Assembly: GCF_004005475.1 (NCBI RefSeq)
Contig: NZ_RZTZ01000009.1
Span: 124,001 to 188,000, forward strand
Direction of reading: 5' to 3'
DNA: 64,000 nt
Source of the DNA: Niallia taxi
GTDB taxonomy: Bacteria > Bacillota > Bacilli > Bacillales > Cytobacillaceae
Shown: positions 26,904 to 35,796 of the stretch, in pieces
Numbering within the stretch: the first letter of the stretch is position 1
How the letters are laid out: each line of letters starts with the position of its first letter
Translations under genes and position numbers: made by a program
Notes under the pieces: generated by a model
The model's input: only the letters and a program-made list of their open reading frames with translations
The model's database searches: none
What the model was told of the DNA's origin: nothing

Positions 26904-27080
26904 TTGAGCGAAGAGAAGTTCAACGGGTATGATAGTTCAATTATTTATGACTATAAGGAATATCCTGACAAGAAAAGTGGTCGCTGTGATAATTGTGACA
27001 ATGCTCAGTTTAAAAGTTCTGCTAAGAATTTCACTTTTATTCGGGAATGCCGTAAATGCGGAATGAAAAAAAGTATTTAA
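26904..27080 (+). CDS. Small zinc-ribbon-like protein, 58 aa
   Basis: Two CxxC pairs, CDNCDN and CRKC separated by about 20 residues, suggest a single zinc-binding ribbon. The TTG at 26904 fits the AAGGGTGAT site best; ATG (26898) and GTG (26895) lie too close to it. Divergent from the PIN gene and ended by a terminator. Function unknown; may be a regulator. Confidence 0.55.
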   Translation: MSEEKFNGYDSSIIYDYKEYPDKKSGRCDNCDNAQFKSSAKNFTFIRECRKCGMKKSI

Positions 27081-27109
27081 TATCTATTTTTGCAAAAATA
27101 AAAAATTAA

Positions 27110-27140
27110 AAGGCATGGGATTATATATCCCATGCCTTAT
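27110..27140. terminator. Bidirectional terminator
   Basis: AAGGCATGGGAT/ATCCCATGCCTT stem with T/A-rich flanks on both sides, ending the zinc-ribbon gene on plus and the 34-aa gene on minus. Confidence 0.75.
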
Positions 27141-27241
27141 TTTATCTTAATGCTAATCACTTTAGATTCCTTCTTCATATCTGATAACTTTTTTGCGAAT
27201 TTTTTTACCGCTGGATCTTGCTTCTTCTTGCTACTTTTCAT
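27137..27241 (-). CDS. Tiny basic peptide, 34 aa
   Basis: MKSSKKKQDPAVKKFAKKLS followed by DMKKESKVISIKIK: strongly basic. GAGGTGAG lies about 5 nt before the ATG and a terminator overlaps the stop, which supports expression despite the size. No family recognised. Could be a nucleic-acid-binding or processed peptide. Confidence 0.45.
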   Translation of the reverse strand: MKSSKKKQDPAVKKFAKKLSDMKKESKVISIKIK

Positions 27242-27420
27242 TTCATCTCACCTCGTAATTGTCTATAAAAAAATTATTACCAATAAAATCTTAAAATATA
27301 CAAGTATAGTTAAATAAAATTGTTCTAATCCCCTCTCTGCTTGTCTATATATCTATTAGAGCGGAAAAGTGGAATAGTGACGTAGAGATAAGGACATTTT
27401 TTGTAATGGGAGAGGATAGG

Positions 27421-27906
27421 ATGGGATATATCAATCCTTTATTTAATGAACAAAGAATAATAAAGGAACAGAGTAAACCAGTGTTACTTCCGGAAATAAA
27501 GCAGGAGAAAAAAGTAAAAGTAAGGCAGATTAGAGCTGATAAAACACACAAATTAAAATTTCCAGTAACCAATATAGAAAGAATGAAGTTGCAGTCTTTG
27601 TGTAAACAAGTGCAAAGATCCTTAAAAAGTAAAGGGGCAGAACCAATACAACAAACAAAGTTGAATACGTTATTACTTCATTATGGTTTAAATAATCCAG
27701 CTATTTTGGAATGGGACTGGCCATACAAAGACTCTAAACACTATATGCATACTAATCTTTTAGAAACTGTTTTTGAAAGGGAAATTGGAGGACCATATGG
27801 TTTGGCAATACGTAAAGGGCTATCTGAGCGAAAAACAGCATATATGGTGATAATGTCAGTATTAAAATGGTTAGAAGGAGGTGGTAATATTGAGGAAATC
27901 TTTTAG
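27421..27906 (+). CDS. Hypothetical protein, 161 aa
   Basis: N-terminal 45 residues are disordered and basic; the rest (LQSLCKQVQRSLKSKGAEPIQQTKLNTLLL, then ERKTAYMVIMSVLKWLEGGG) is helical and may bind DNA. ATG at 27421 has GGAGAGG 5 nt upstream and is preferred over 27406. It overlaps the next gene's start by 17 bp, so both are co-translated. Confidence 0.6.
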   Translation: MGYINPLFNEQRIIKEQSKPVLLPEIKQEKKVKVRQIRADKTHKLKFPVTNIERMKLQSLCKQVQRSLKSKGAEPIQQTKLNTLLLHYGLNNPAILEWDWPYKDSKHYMHTNLLETVFEREIGGPYGLAIRKGLSERKTAYMVIMSVLKWLEGGGNIEEIF

Positions 27907-28510
27907 TGGATTAGATATTTTAAATGGAAGGATGACTGGTGCATATAAAGGTTTTTTCCAAAGTTTTTTTTCCTCCAAAAAATACATCTCAATAAAGCTA
28001 CCTTATTACGATTACCTTAGAGGACAGGTTTTTATACAAGATCTTAAAGATAATTATCCCGAGGCAATAACCTCTTATATTGATATTGGTCATTTAATTG
28101 AATTGTTGTACAAGGACTTTTTGAATCAAATAAAGAGAGGTGTAAAGAATGAAGATGTTGCTATATACCTGAAACAAAGTATGGAGAAGTACTTTCCAGT
28201 AAAAGTGGTTGAGAAAAGAGTGTTTAAACAAGTAAACCATCACTTGTTTAAATATGAAGAAATGGCGGAAATGGACGAGGATGAGGAAAATGAAGAAAAG
28301 TTTGCATATATAGAGATACGTTATTCAGAGAAAGTGATATTGAGGGGAGAAATCCTTTTATATGATCTTACTCCATTCCTAGATAATACAACTATAACGG
28401 TAGAACAACTGATTTCGATTATATATCTTGATTTTATCAAACGGGTTCAGGAGCATGGGAATTCAGTCACTGTCCAGCAGACTATCCTGAAAAAGCTTCA
28501 GAGTAAATAG
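27890..28510 (+). CDS. Hypothetical protein, 206 aa
   Basis: Soluble; aromatic N-terminus (FFQSFFSSKKYISIKLPYYDYLRG), an acidic stretch MAEMDEDEENEEK near residue 125, mixed alpha/beta ends. No recognised family. TTG start at 27890 sits 7 nt after AAGGAGGT; an in-frame GTG nine bases earlier is part of that site. Forms a two-gene unit with the upstream 161-aa gene. Confidence 0.6.
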   Translation: MRKSFSGLDILNGRMTGAYKGFFQSFFSSKKYISIKLPYYDYLRGQVFIQDLKDNYPEAITSYIDIGHLIELLYKDFLNQIKRGVKNEDVAIYLKQSMEKYFPVKVVEKRVFKQVNHHLFKYEEMAEMDEDEENEEKFAYIEIRYSEKVILRGEILLYDLTPFLDNTTITVEQLISIIYLDFIKRVQEHGNSVTVQQTILKKLQSK

Positions 28511-28523
28511 AATGAGACTGAAA

Positions 28524-28556
28524 AGGTGTATTTGGAATGGAATTCCCAATACACCT
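28524..28556. terminator. Convergent hairpin without strong U-run
   Basis: AGGTGTATT/AATACACCT stem between the converging 206-aa (+) and lipoprotein (-) genes. A weak T tail on both strands, so termination is only likely. Confidence 0.5.
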
Positions 28557-28563
28557 CCATTAT

Positions 28564-29052
28564 TCACTGCAGTTTAAAACTATAGTTTGAAATCTTCTTA
28601 ACAATTGCATCTTTATTTTCAGCATTTGTTAGTTTTTCTGTTATACCTTCTATATTCCCATCCGCTATTGAGCGGAAATATAAGGTATCTTCATCTTTTA
28701 CGATTATAAAGTTACGGCCCTCTCTTTTAGAAAAAGAGCTTTCTATATCTCCATATACTTCTTCAGCAACAAGTCTATATACTTCATACTTATCAACTTT
28801 CTCTCCAGTTTTTTCTACAGATGTAATATTATAATTGGTATCATCTTTATGTTCATCTTTTATAGTCCAAGAACTTGGAGAATCTACATGTATAATTTCA
28901 TTCGTAGCATGAATGCCAATATAAGTATCTCCTACTGGAAGTAATCCAGCAGCAGTCGCTGTTTTACTCTCCTCTTTTGTAGCACAAGCTGTTAAGGTAA
29001 TGATGGTTAATAAAGATAGAATTAAAGATATAGCATATTTTTTTAAATTCAT
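28564..29052 (-). CDS. Putative lipoprotein, 162 aa
   Basis: Signal peptide MNLKKYAISLILSLLTIITL followed by the lipobox LTAC, so it is probably lipid-anchored at the outer face of the membrane. The mature domain has no recognised family; DTLYFRSIADGNIEGITEKL lies in the last third. Single gene on the minus strand next to the HD-GYP remnant; no operon partner. Confidence 0.75.
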   Translation of the reverse strand: MNLKKYAISLILSLLTIITLTACATKEESKTATAAGLLPVGDTYIGIHATNEIIHVDSPSSWTIKDEHKDDTNYNITSVEKTGEKVDKYEVYRLVAEEVYGDIESSFSKREGRNFIIVKDEDTLYFRSIADGNIEGITEKLTNAENKDAIVKKISNYSFKLQ

Positions 29053-29127
29053 TCCGTTACTCCTTTACTAGTGTTTCTAAATAAAATGCATAGGTACTTG
29101 GTTATGTAATGACTTTTGGTTTATTCG

Positions 29128-29166
29128 AAAAGGGCTAATACCGATAAAAAGGAATTAGCCTCTTTT
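29128..29166 (-). terminator. Intrinsic terminator after the HD-GYP gene
   Basis: Minus strand AAAAGAGGCTAAT pairs with ATTAGCCCTTTT after the stop at 29174, with a T-rich tail. It ends the S1/winged-helix/HD-GYP operon. Confidence 0.7.
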
Positions 29167-29173
29167 GATTAAG

Positions 29174-29721
29174 TTATTCAATGGTCTTTATAAAAGAAAT
29201 AAATTTGTCCAATAAATTAGAGTCATAATATTTGTCCTTTAATTCAATTAGTTCGGACAGTATTCTTTCTTTTTTTAATGGTTTTTGATAAATACGACCA
29301 TTTAACATGGTGTCATAGGAATCAATAATTCTAATTATTCTGCCCAAGAGTGGAATGTCATTCCCTGCTAAAGAATAATAACCACTTTTGTTGATATTTT
29401 CATGATGGAATAGAATACTTTTTGCATAAGTACGGGGAAAATCAGCTGTATCTAAAATTATCTCATAACCGTACCTGGTATGTTTTTTTATTTCTTCATA
29501 TTCTGATTTAGTAAGTTTCCCCTCTTTATTAAGAAGTTTAGAGGGAATAAGAAGCTTCCCGCAATCATGGAGAGAACCTAACTCAAACATATTGGAATTC
29601 TCCATGCCAAGAAGGCCTCTAGAAGCTTGCCTACTCTTATAGAGTGTTCATAAGTAGCGGTGCAATGTGATCTGAGAGACTCTAATAATGTTTCTACAGT
29701 GAATTGTGTAGTTACAGCCAT
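29174..29721 (-). pseudogene. HD-GYP domain protein, frameshifted
   Basis: HD-GYP proteins are usually cyclic-di-GMP phosphodiesterases. Frame A starts at ATG 29721 with AGGAGG upstream (the site overlaps the stop of the preceding gene) and encodes MAVTTQFTVETLLESLRSHC then EHSIRVGKLLEAF, the expected first helix with its metal-ligand His, but stops at 29578. The rest (HDCGKLLIP, HHENINKSG, IIRIIDSYD) is in frame B from about 29605. Frame A to B is a -1 (or +2) shift. The second part has intact HD, HHE and D residues but GYY instead of GYP. Either a recent mutation, a sequencing error, or programmed frameshifting; no classic slippery heptamer seen. Confidence 0.72.
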
Positions 29722-29730
29722 TTATTCCTC

Positions 29731-30666
29731 CTATATAGGTAAACGGATACGATTCAAACCTTCTTTATGTGGTTGGAAGAAAGAAGTGTTTAGCCCCTCT
29801 TCCATAAACTCTTCTACACAAAGAAGTATATTAAAGGGATACGTATCTAATAAAAGTTCTTTTTGAATCTGCTCAGCAATACTTAGAGTGGATGTATAAA
29901 GGATAACCATTTGGACATTCTCAGGGAAGTCACTTACTGGTAGACAGCCATATTTTTCGTGAACATATTTCCAGTTTTCCAGTTTATCACGAAAATACCC
30001 TATGTAATTCTGGTTCATTTGAGCACGATCAATTAGAAAATTTATGTTACCATTCTGTGTTTTTATTTCCCCTACTCCTAGCGGGAACTTATATCGGTGA
30101 TTATTCGCAATTCTTGCATTCCATTTCCACTTGCTTAGTACTTTTCTTTCAATAAGTTGGCAGCGGAGTTCGTTCATTGCTACATATCTTTTAATACCAC
30201 CAATACCGTAGTTATCCCAACGGTTAGGGTCCATATAGAACTGGTCATTGTAATAATGCTTAAGTAATTTGAAGCCCGCTACTCCTAATGTAAAGGGAGC
30301 GGCTGGTTTAATCGCTTCTTCTACATCTGTACGGATTCGTACTTTCCATCTTTCCACTATTCCATTGGTGCGTAAGCGGTCCAATCTTTTAGACGTGTCT
30401 GATCGGCTCATGATTGGTTCCATATACCGACGTAATTGTTCTTCCGTAGCACATATAGCATCTCCTAATACCTTTATAAGGGTAAAGTCCTTATCATCAA
30501 TGATTTTTCTATTTAAGAGTGTTATTGCACCTTCAATACCTGTGTAAGGGAAATATTTTTTTGGGAGTATCTTGCTACCTTTTAGTAGAGGGTGGTCCCA
30601 AAAAGGAACCTCCCCATTTCTGGTAGTAAACATAGGGTATTCAATTTCTTGTTCCATCGTATTCAT
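29731..30666 (-). CDS. Winged-helix protein, 311 aa, replication-relaxation-like layout
   Basis: Residues about 62-110 (IKVLGDAICATEEQLRRY...SDTSKRLDRLRTNGIVERW) look like a winged-helix DNA-binding domain; the remainder contains FPLGVGEIKTQNGNINFLID and a C-terminal half without recognised motifs. Overall layout resembles the replication-relaxation family protein at 34.4-35.7 kb but no close match is claimed. Its ATG overlaps the S1 gene stop (TAATG), and the HD-GYP ATG follows 10 bp after its stop. Confidence 0.55.
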   Translation of the reverse strand: MNTMEQEIEYPMFTTRNGEVPFWDHPLLKGSKILPKKYFPYTGIEGAITLLNRKIIDDKDFTLIKVLGDAICATEEQLRRYMEPIMSRSDTSKRLDRLRTNGIVERWKVRIRTDVEEAIKPAAPFTLGVAGFKLLKHYYNDQFYMDPNRWDNYGIGGIKRYVAMNELRCQLIERKVLSKWKWNARIANNHRYKFPLGVGEIKTQNGNINFLIDRAQMNQNYIGYFRDKLENWKYVHEKYGCLPVSDFPENVQMVILYTSTLSIAEQIQKELLLDTYPFNILLCVEEFMEEGLNTSFFQPHKEGLNRIRLPI

Positions 30667-31565
30667 TACTCAAACAAGAAACTTGCTGGATCTTTTAATT
30701 TCTTTTTACCCCTTGGATAACCTGTAATGGTTACTCTTGCTTTTCGATTCTTTTTGTCTACGCTACGTACTACACAAGATACGATATCCCCAGGCACAGG
30801 CTCATCTAAATAGTTTGGCTTAATCCCTTTCACTTCTAAGCCAACATCCAGCTGCACAAAAATACCATGAATAGGGCTGACAGCTGTTACTTTACCTGCA
30901 ATTGTATTCATTTCCTTTAATGTTTCTAGCTTATTAAACGGGTCTTCAATGGTAGCTCTTCTGCTTACTTGAATTAAGAAGTTTTCTTTATCGAAGCGGA
31001 GTACCTTCACTTCAATTTCTTCTCCACGATCAAATAATGTTTCTACACTTCTGCTTCTATCCCAACTCCAGTCATTCGGCAGCATGTAGCAGTCAGCACC
31101 ATTTACTCGAACGAAGATACGTCGTGTAGTGGGATTGAAACCACGCACAATACCTTTGAATACTGTATTCTTTAGTTCATTGGTTTCCTCTAGTTCTGTT
31201 AACTGTTCCATGAAAGCAGCTCTTTTCATGTTGTCTGCTTCCCGAACACTTACGATTGCTATCTTATCTTCTAGGTTTAAGTTAGTTATGATAAACTCCT
31301 GGATACTCCCAGTAAATCCATTTAGAGATTTGTACTCATGATCAGAAAATTCATTACTAGGGCAATAAGCTGTTATATTACCCTCGAGTTGGAAAACTGC
31401 TACCTCTATTGATTTATCTACATAACTACCGTCTTCTAAGACTTTGGATGTTTTATAACCTACGGAAGTAACTACCCCTTTAATGATTTCTCTATTTCTT
31501 CGGATTCTTGCTAATTCCTCTAATTGTTGGTCGTTTGTCCATGATGCTTGAGTTAATTCTGCCAC
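30666..31565 (-). CDS. Triple S1-domain RNA-binding protein, 299 aa
   Basis: Three S1-like beta-barrel repeats: about residues 30-105, 125-200 (VFKGIVRGFNPTTRRIFVRVNG...GEEIEVKVLRFDKENFLIQVSRR) and 215-285 (IAGKVTAVSPIHGIFVQLDVGLE...PGDIVSCVVRSVDKKNRKARVTI). It ends in a basic PRGKKKLKDP tail. S1 domains bind RNA; the specific RNA is unknown. GTG start with AGGAGG 8 nt upstream. It heads an operon whose leader carries the same box found before the PKD gene, making autoregulation or regulation of the leaders worth testing. Confidence 0.85.
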   Translation of the reverse strand: MAELTQASWTNDQQLEELARIRRNREIIKGVVTSVGYKTSKVLEDGSYVDKSIEVAVFQLEGNITAYCPSNEFSDHEYKSLNGFTGSIQEFIITNLNLEDKIAIVSVREADNMKRAAFMEQLTELEETNELKNTVFKGIVRGFNPTTRRIFVRVNGADCYMLPNDWSWDRSRSVETLFDRGEEIEVKVLRFDKENFLIQVSRRATIEDPFNKLETLKEMNTIAGKVTAVSPIHGIFVQLDVGLEVKGIKPNYLDEPVPGDIVSCVVRSVDKKNRKARVTITGYPRGKKKLKDPASFLFE

Positions 31566-31603
31566 TTATTGTTCCTCCTAAAAATTAATTTGAGTAAATA
31601 AGC

Positions 31604-31669
31604 AAAAAAAAACAACCCAAAACAAAAGTAGTGATAACTACTTCGTTTTGGGTTGTTCCCATTAGTATA
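31604..31669 (-). promoter_or_regulatory. GGGAACAACCC leader hairpin upstream of the S1 gene
   Basis: Minus strand TATACT (31669-31664), then AATGGGAACAACCCAA, a long stem closing TTGGGTTG and nine T residues. No good -35 box is present, so an activator or other sigma factor may be involved. Identical over 19 nt to the 16.6-kb leader. Confidence 0.75.
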
Positions 31670-31743
31670 TTTGGTTATTTTGCTTACTCGTTTTCTTAAT
31701 AAAGAAATTTTACCCTAGATTTCTAATTATTTCAAGGGTTGGT

Positions 31744-34434
31744 TTATGAATCGAAGGGTTGAATAAAACCATCTAAAGGAGAGGAAGTGCTTTTTTCTTC
31801 CTTTTTCACCTGATTTACTTCTGATTGCAATTCTTTAATCAGAGCTAATTCCTCGTCTCCCAACTTGGATTGCTTTACTTCTTTTTTTTCTTTTAATTCT
31901 ATTTCTGTTATATACATTTGCTTATTAAATAAGCTGCCAAGATCAAACTCTTCAATTTTTGCTGAGTTTTTTTCGTGGTCATTAACTTTCTCTTCTTTAG
32001 TTAATAAATTCGAATTAATTAGAGGTACAGATTCGTTAGGTTCGCTGCCCAAAGGCTCCAAAATTGTTATTTGATTTTTAATAGCTAAATTAGAATGGTT
32101 TGAGTTCTTATTAATCCCATTTGATTTAAAAGTAGGTTTTTGTTCTGGTGCTCCACTTGGATTTACAGAAAATTTGATTACATCCTCTTCTAATTTCTCT
32201 TCCTTCTTTTCTTTCATAAGATCAGGAGGGGCAGCTTTAACTTCTTCAATACCTTGTTGAATCAATTCTAAATCATTCCCCTTAGCTTTCCTTCTCTCTT
32301 CTAACCATATATCCCCGTTTTCTGGTAACACCTTCACAACAGCTTCTTTAAATTCAGCTCTTGGTACAAAATTGGCATCTATTTGTCGTACAGGTACAGG
32401 TTTATTATTTACCACAATTTTAATGGCTGCCTGGAAAGCTTTCTGATAGATAATATCGCTAGGAGAAAGGATTGCTTCTTTCTTCTTTTGATAGCTACTT
32501 CCAGTCCTAAGCATAGGTTGTTCCTGAAGAGGACTAACAGCTTGTTCATTTTTTCCTTCTTCGAATTTTTCATCTTCTCCAAATATCTCTGAGAAGAGCT
32601 TTGCATCATAGGAAGGGATGTCTCCATAAACCATCTTATGCCGGAGCGTACCAAGTAAAGTTTGCATATACGTCTCTCCGTATTTATCAGCTAGCTGTGT
32701 AATGGTTTGGGCAACAACGGTAACGATGGCTTTATATTTACGACTTTGTGCTGGAAATTCTTTAAATGGTTGAAATATATAGTCGGGAAACTCATCCGCA
32801 ATTATATGCGCGAATGTACTTGTATTCGGTTTACGACGGAAGACAGCATTCTGCAGACTAAGTAAGACGAGCTTACCTAGGATATTAGAAAGGCCAGCTA
32901 GTTCCCCTTTTGCAGTATTAACTAAGAGGATTCCCCCTTTTTCTAAATGTTCATCGAATGAAAAGTTCGATTTCCCGAATAGGACTCTGCGAATAAGAAT
33001 GTTCGCTCCAATGTCATTTAAAGTGTTGCGCAACCCCTTTACATACTCTCCTTGAGCATCAACATATACATCTTGTCCTCTATATTCACCATGAGCTACT
33101 TTTTCAGCTACCGCATTACCAGCAACTCGAAAAACTTTAGGAATATGGTTCATATCAAACCATTCATCAATTTGCTTCACGATTGCCCAATGGTTACGAT
33201 CATCCCGATTCTCTATTAAATCGAAGTCTGGAGGTATGGTGTCTTTTAACTCAAGGTGCATTTGTCTAACTAGTTGTGGGTTATCATACATTCTTAGTAA
33301 TATATCAAAAGTTACCTCTTTATCCGGATTATGAAGCTTCAATAAATAAATATAGTTTTTCAAATGGTTTCTTTCACTCTGTTTGAAGAAGTCATTTCCT
33401 CCACCTTCCGCCAATCCCTCAATGACCATTGCGAAGGCTTCAGCAACTTGATCAACAGGTCCTTGCATAGGATTAATCGAAGGCGTATTCTCGTTAGTTG
33501 GATCTATATAGAAGACAGACTCTTCTGGAATACCATGTGCTTGAACTAATTGATAAGCCTTCTGGCATAAGTCGTTAGAAGGTTCAATGATACTAATACT
33601 ATTCAGATACTTCCCGCGCACATCCTCTGAATCATAATTCTCTAATTTAGAGATCTTAGGATAATCATTGATAAACTTAGTCATCCAGTGAAGGTCTTGA
33701 TTTATTATGGGCAGTAACAATGCCGCTGTTTTACCAGTACCGATGGAACCAATAATGATATTATTAAGTGTTCTATCGCGACCTGGTTGTATGATTAATT
33801 CTTTGGTTTCGGAATCTGGACCTAATACTACATCTGGCCATTGTTCAGTATCACTTTTCCTAAACCATTTCTGTAAGAGTGAATTCTTATATTCAAATTC
33901 ATAAAAAGCAGTCTTAATATCCTCTGAGTATTGGGAATACTGCCCACCTAACCACATTAATATCATTCCAGTTACTACAGAAGGTGTAAAAATAATGGTT
34001 ATAAATAAAGTGTTAATATCCCCTACAGCTACAGCGAACCAAATATTATCTACCTGAAGTTTTTCAATAAGATTTCCTAGATACGGAATTAGAGTATTGT
34101 AGACAGGCATAGTAATCAACCATAGATAATAAAAGGTGATCCCCAAAAACATGTTCCAGAACCATATAAGCCTCCAAAAAGGAGTTTGAAACTTTTTGTA
34201 CTTGGTACTTATTAGCCAACCACCAATTAGTATAACCGTGGATATGGAAAATCCAATAAATCCTGGATACATGGTACTACCGAATAAAACGAAAGAAGCA
34301 ATGCTTCCTGTGAATTGACCAGTCATGACAAATAGATAATTTACTATGGAGCGGATTGATAAATATAGAGACAATACCCCTATGACTGAAATGGAGATAG
34401 CGGGAACTTTTGGGTGAACTCTCCAATTACTCAA
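31744..34434 (-). CDS. virD4: VirD4/TraG type IV coupling protein, 896 aa
   Basis: Couples the DNA-processing complex to the T4SS channel. Several N-terminal membrane segments (about residues 15-35, 40-65, 90-115, 140-170), then a TraG/TraD ATPase core with Walker A IGSIGTGKTAALLLP near residue 233 and Walker B HIIADEFPD near 546. The last 200 residues are hydrophilic, Lys/Glu-rich and probably disordered. TTG start overlapping the stop of the RR gene by 8 bp, with GAGGTGG upstream, so the pair is translationally coupled. Confidence 0.88.
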   Translation of the reverse strand: MSNWRVHPKVPAISISVIGVLSLYLSIRSIVNYLFVMTGQFTGSIASFVLFGSTMYPGFIGFSISTVILIGGWLISTKYKKFQTPFWRLIWFWNMFLGITFYYLWLITMPVYNTLIPYLGNLIEKLQVDNIWFAVAVGDINTLFITIIFTPSVVTGMILMWLGGQYSQYSEDIKTAFYEFEYKNSLLQKWFRKSDTEQWPDVVLGPDSETKELIIQPGRDRTLNNIIIGSIGTGKTAALLLPIINQDLHWMTKFINDYPKISKLENYDSEDVRGKYLNSISIIEPSNDLCQKAYQLVQAHGIPEESVFYIDPTNENTPSINPMQGPVDQVAEAFAMVIEGLAEGGGNDFFKQSERNHLKNYIYLLKLHNPDKEVTFDILLRMYDNPQLVRQMHLELKDTIPPDFDLIENRDDRNHWAIVKQIDEWFDMNHIPKVFRVAGNAVAEKVAHGEYRGQDVYVDAQGEYVKGLRNTLNDIGANILIRRVLFGKSNFSFDEHLEKGGILLVNTAKGELAGLSNILGKLVLLSLQNAVFRRKPNTSTFAHIIADEFPDYIFQPFKEFPAQSRKYKAIVTVVAQTITQLADKYGETYMQTLLGTLRHKMVYGDIPSYDAKLFSEIFGEDEKFEEGKNEQAVSPLQEQPMLRTGSSYQKKKEAILSPSDIIYQKAFQAAIKIVVNNKPVPVRQIDANFVPRAEFKEAVVKVLPENGDIWLEERRKAKGNDLELIQQGIEEVKAAPPDLMKEKKEEKLEEDVIKFSVNPSGAPEQKPTFKSNGINKNSNHSNLAIKNQITILEPLGSEPNESVPLINSNLLTKEEKVNDHEKNSAKIEEFDLGSLFNKQMYITEIELKEKKEVKQSKLGDEELALIKELQSEVNQVKKEEKSTSSPLDGFIQPFDS

Positions 34435-35719
34435 TCACTCTCACCACCTCATTAGTCGGTTTAGGTGTTGGTATCTTTTTATAATGCCATACCTGTGTTT
34501 GTGAAAAGGACGTATTTTGGAAATCTCTCGGGATTACATCATTCTGCATAGCGGCTGTGCTTAGATATAAAACATTCAATTTGTCGACTTCTCGTTTTAT
34601 TCTTTTAGAAGAAATTAGAGTTTCTAAATAGGATATCTTATCAAGTGTGTCTACACTTCCCTCTTCGGCTAATTTAAAAATAATATCCATCTTCTTATTA
34701 CTTACATGATCAATCACACTAAAATGACTATCCGCATATAACTCTTCAGATACGTCGTTGGAGTAATATGCACTAGCTTCTCTTGGTTCCATCGTGTAAT
34801 CAATATCATCATTTAATTGTACAGAAAGGACAGCTAATTCTAACTCGCTCTCTTTATGACTTCGCGTAATTGGGTAGACACCTTTTAGGATGTTGCTAGC
34901 AATACTTGAGCCTCTGTAGGCAGAGCAAACATAAAAGTGTAAGTTTTCTAACCGGTGCGCGAGTTTGTTAATAATAAGTTCTTTGATATTGAGAACCCGA
35001 GTTTCTCGAGTCGAGGCATACTCAGTCGTATATATTTCAGATCTATTATCAGCAACAACAAATAATACAAAATGATTTTCCGCTGGTCTGGCCTTTGCTA
35101 ATTCCATGTAGTTATCCACTTTTTCATGAATTCTATTTAGATTCTGAGAACCTGTATCAAACTCGATATTAAGAATTCTTCCCTCAGAAGTTTCGATCTT
35201 CCAGTCAGGAATAATAATGGTTTCTTCTTTGTTAAATTTAGTTTCGTCTGACAAATAAGTTCTGTAATTAGGATGGGTAGAACTTATTATAGATAGTTTG
35301 TCTTTCATTTCAATTAAAGTATCTATTACAACATCTTGAATTCCAAAATAGTGACTTGGTTGTTTGATATTCTTTATGTTTACTTCTACTAACTCTCCAT
35401 CTTCAATTACCCTTTCATTACGCAAAATATGAAATCCGTTTTTTCCAATTTTATAGCAGGATACAGCTGGTTTCCCTAATGTGCGTAAATAATCAATAGA
35501 TACGATATCGTTAGATAACCATCTTTTTAATTTTGATTTAATCGTAGATTCTGGAGAGTTAAGAATGTATCGTCCATAACGCTTTATTTGTTTAAGGGTT
35601 AAGATTCTGTTTGTGTAGAGTAACTTCAACAGTTCTAAATCCTTCGTATTGATCCAGGCTCCTTTTCTTGTGTATTTCACTGAATACCAAACTTTTTGAT
35701 CTTTTTCCACTTTTCCCAC
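34427..35719 (-). CDS. Replication-relaxation family protein, 430 aa
   Basis: N-terminal winged-helix (DLELLKLLYTNRILTLKQIKRYGRYI...), then a nuclease-like core with ETIIIPDWKIET and RILNIEFDTGSQN, matching the Replic_Relax family seen on Bacillus plasmids. Its tight coupling to virD4 suggests it works in conjugative DNA processing, possibly in place of a classical relaxase; none of the usual relaxase HUH motifs is visible. Start codon ATG preceded by GGAGTGGG. The leader hairpin 20-75 nt upstream has no gene on the same strand before it. Confidence 0.75.
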   Translation of the reverse strand: MGKVEKDQKVWYSVKYTRKGAWINTKDLELLKLLYTNRILTLKQIKRYGRYILNSPESTIKSKLKRWLSNDIVSIDYLRTLGKPAVSCYKIGKNGFHILRNERVIEDGELVEVNIKNIKQPSHYFGIQDVVIDTLIEMKDKLSIISSTHPNYRTYLSDETKFNKEETIIIPDWKIETSEGRILNIEFDTGSQNLNRIHEKVDNYMELAKARPAENHFVLFVVADNRSEIYTTEYASTRETRVLNIKELIINKLAHRLENLHFYVCSAYRGSSIASNILKGVYPITRSHKESELELAVLSVQLNDDIDYTMEPREASAYYSNDVSEELYADSHFSVIDHVSNKKMDIIFKLAEEGSVDTLDKISYLETLISSKRIKREVDKLNVLYLSTAAMQNDVIPRDFQNTSFSQTQVWHYKKIPTPKPTNEVVRVIE

Positions 35720-35733
35720 TCCTTATTTTTGAC

Positions 35734-35796
35734 AAAAAAAAGACCCTATCAAATAAGAAGCAGTGATACTACCTCTTAAATGATAGGGTCTTTCCC
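35734..35796 (-). promoter_or_regulatory. GGGAAAGACCC leader hairpin upstream of the RR-virD4 operon
   Basis: Minus strand GGGAAAGACCCTATC, a long stem closing GATAGGGTCT and eight T residues, 15 nt before the start codon. TATACT lies at 35827-35832, about 30 nt upstream of the GGG. No minus-strand gene precedes it for over 1 kb, so this is unambiguously a promoter-proximal terminator. Confidence 0.8.
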
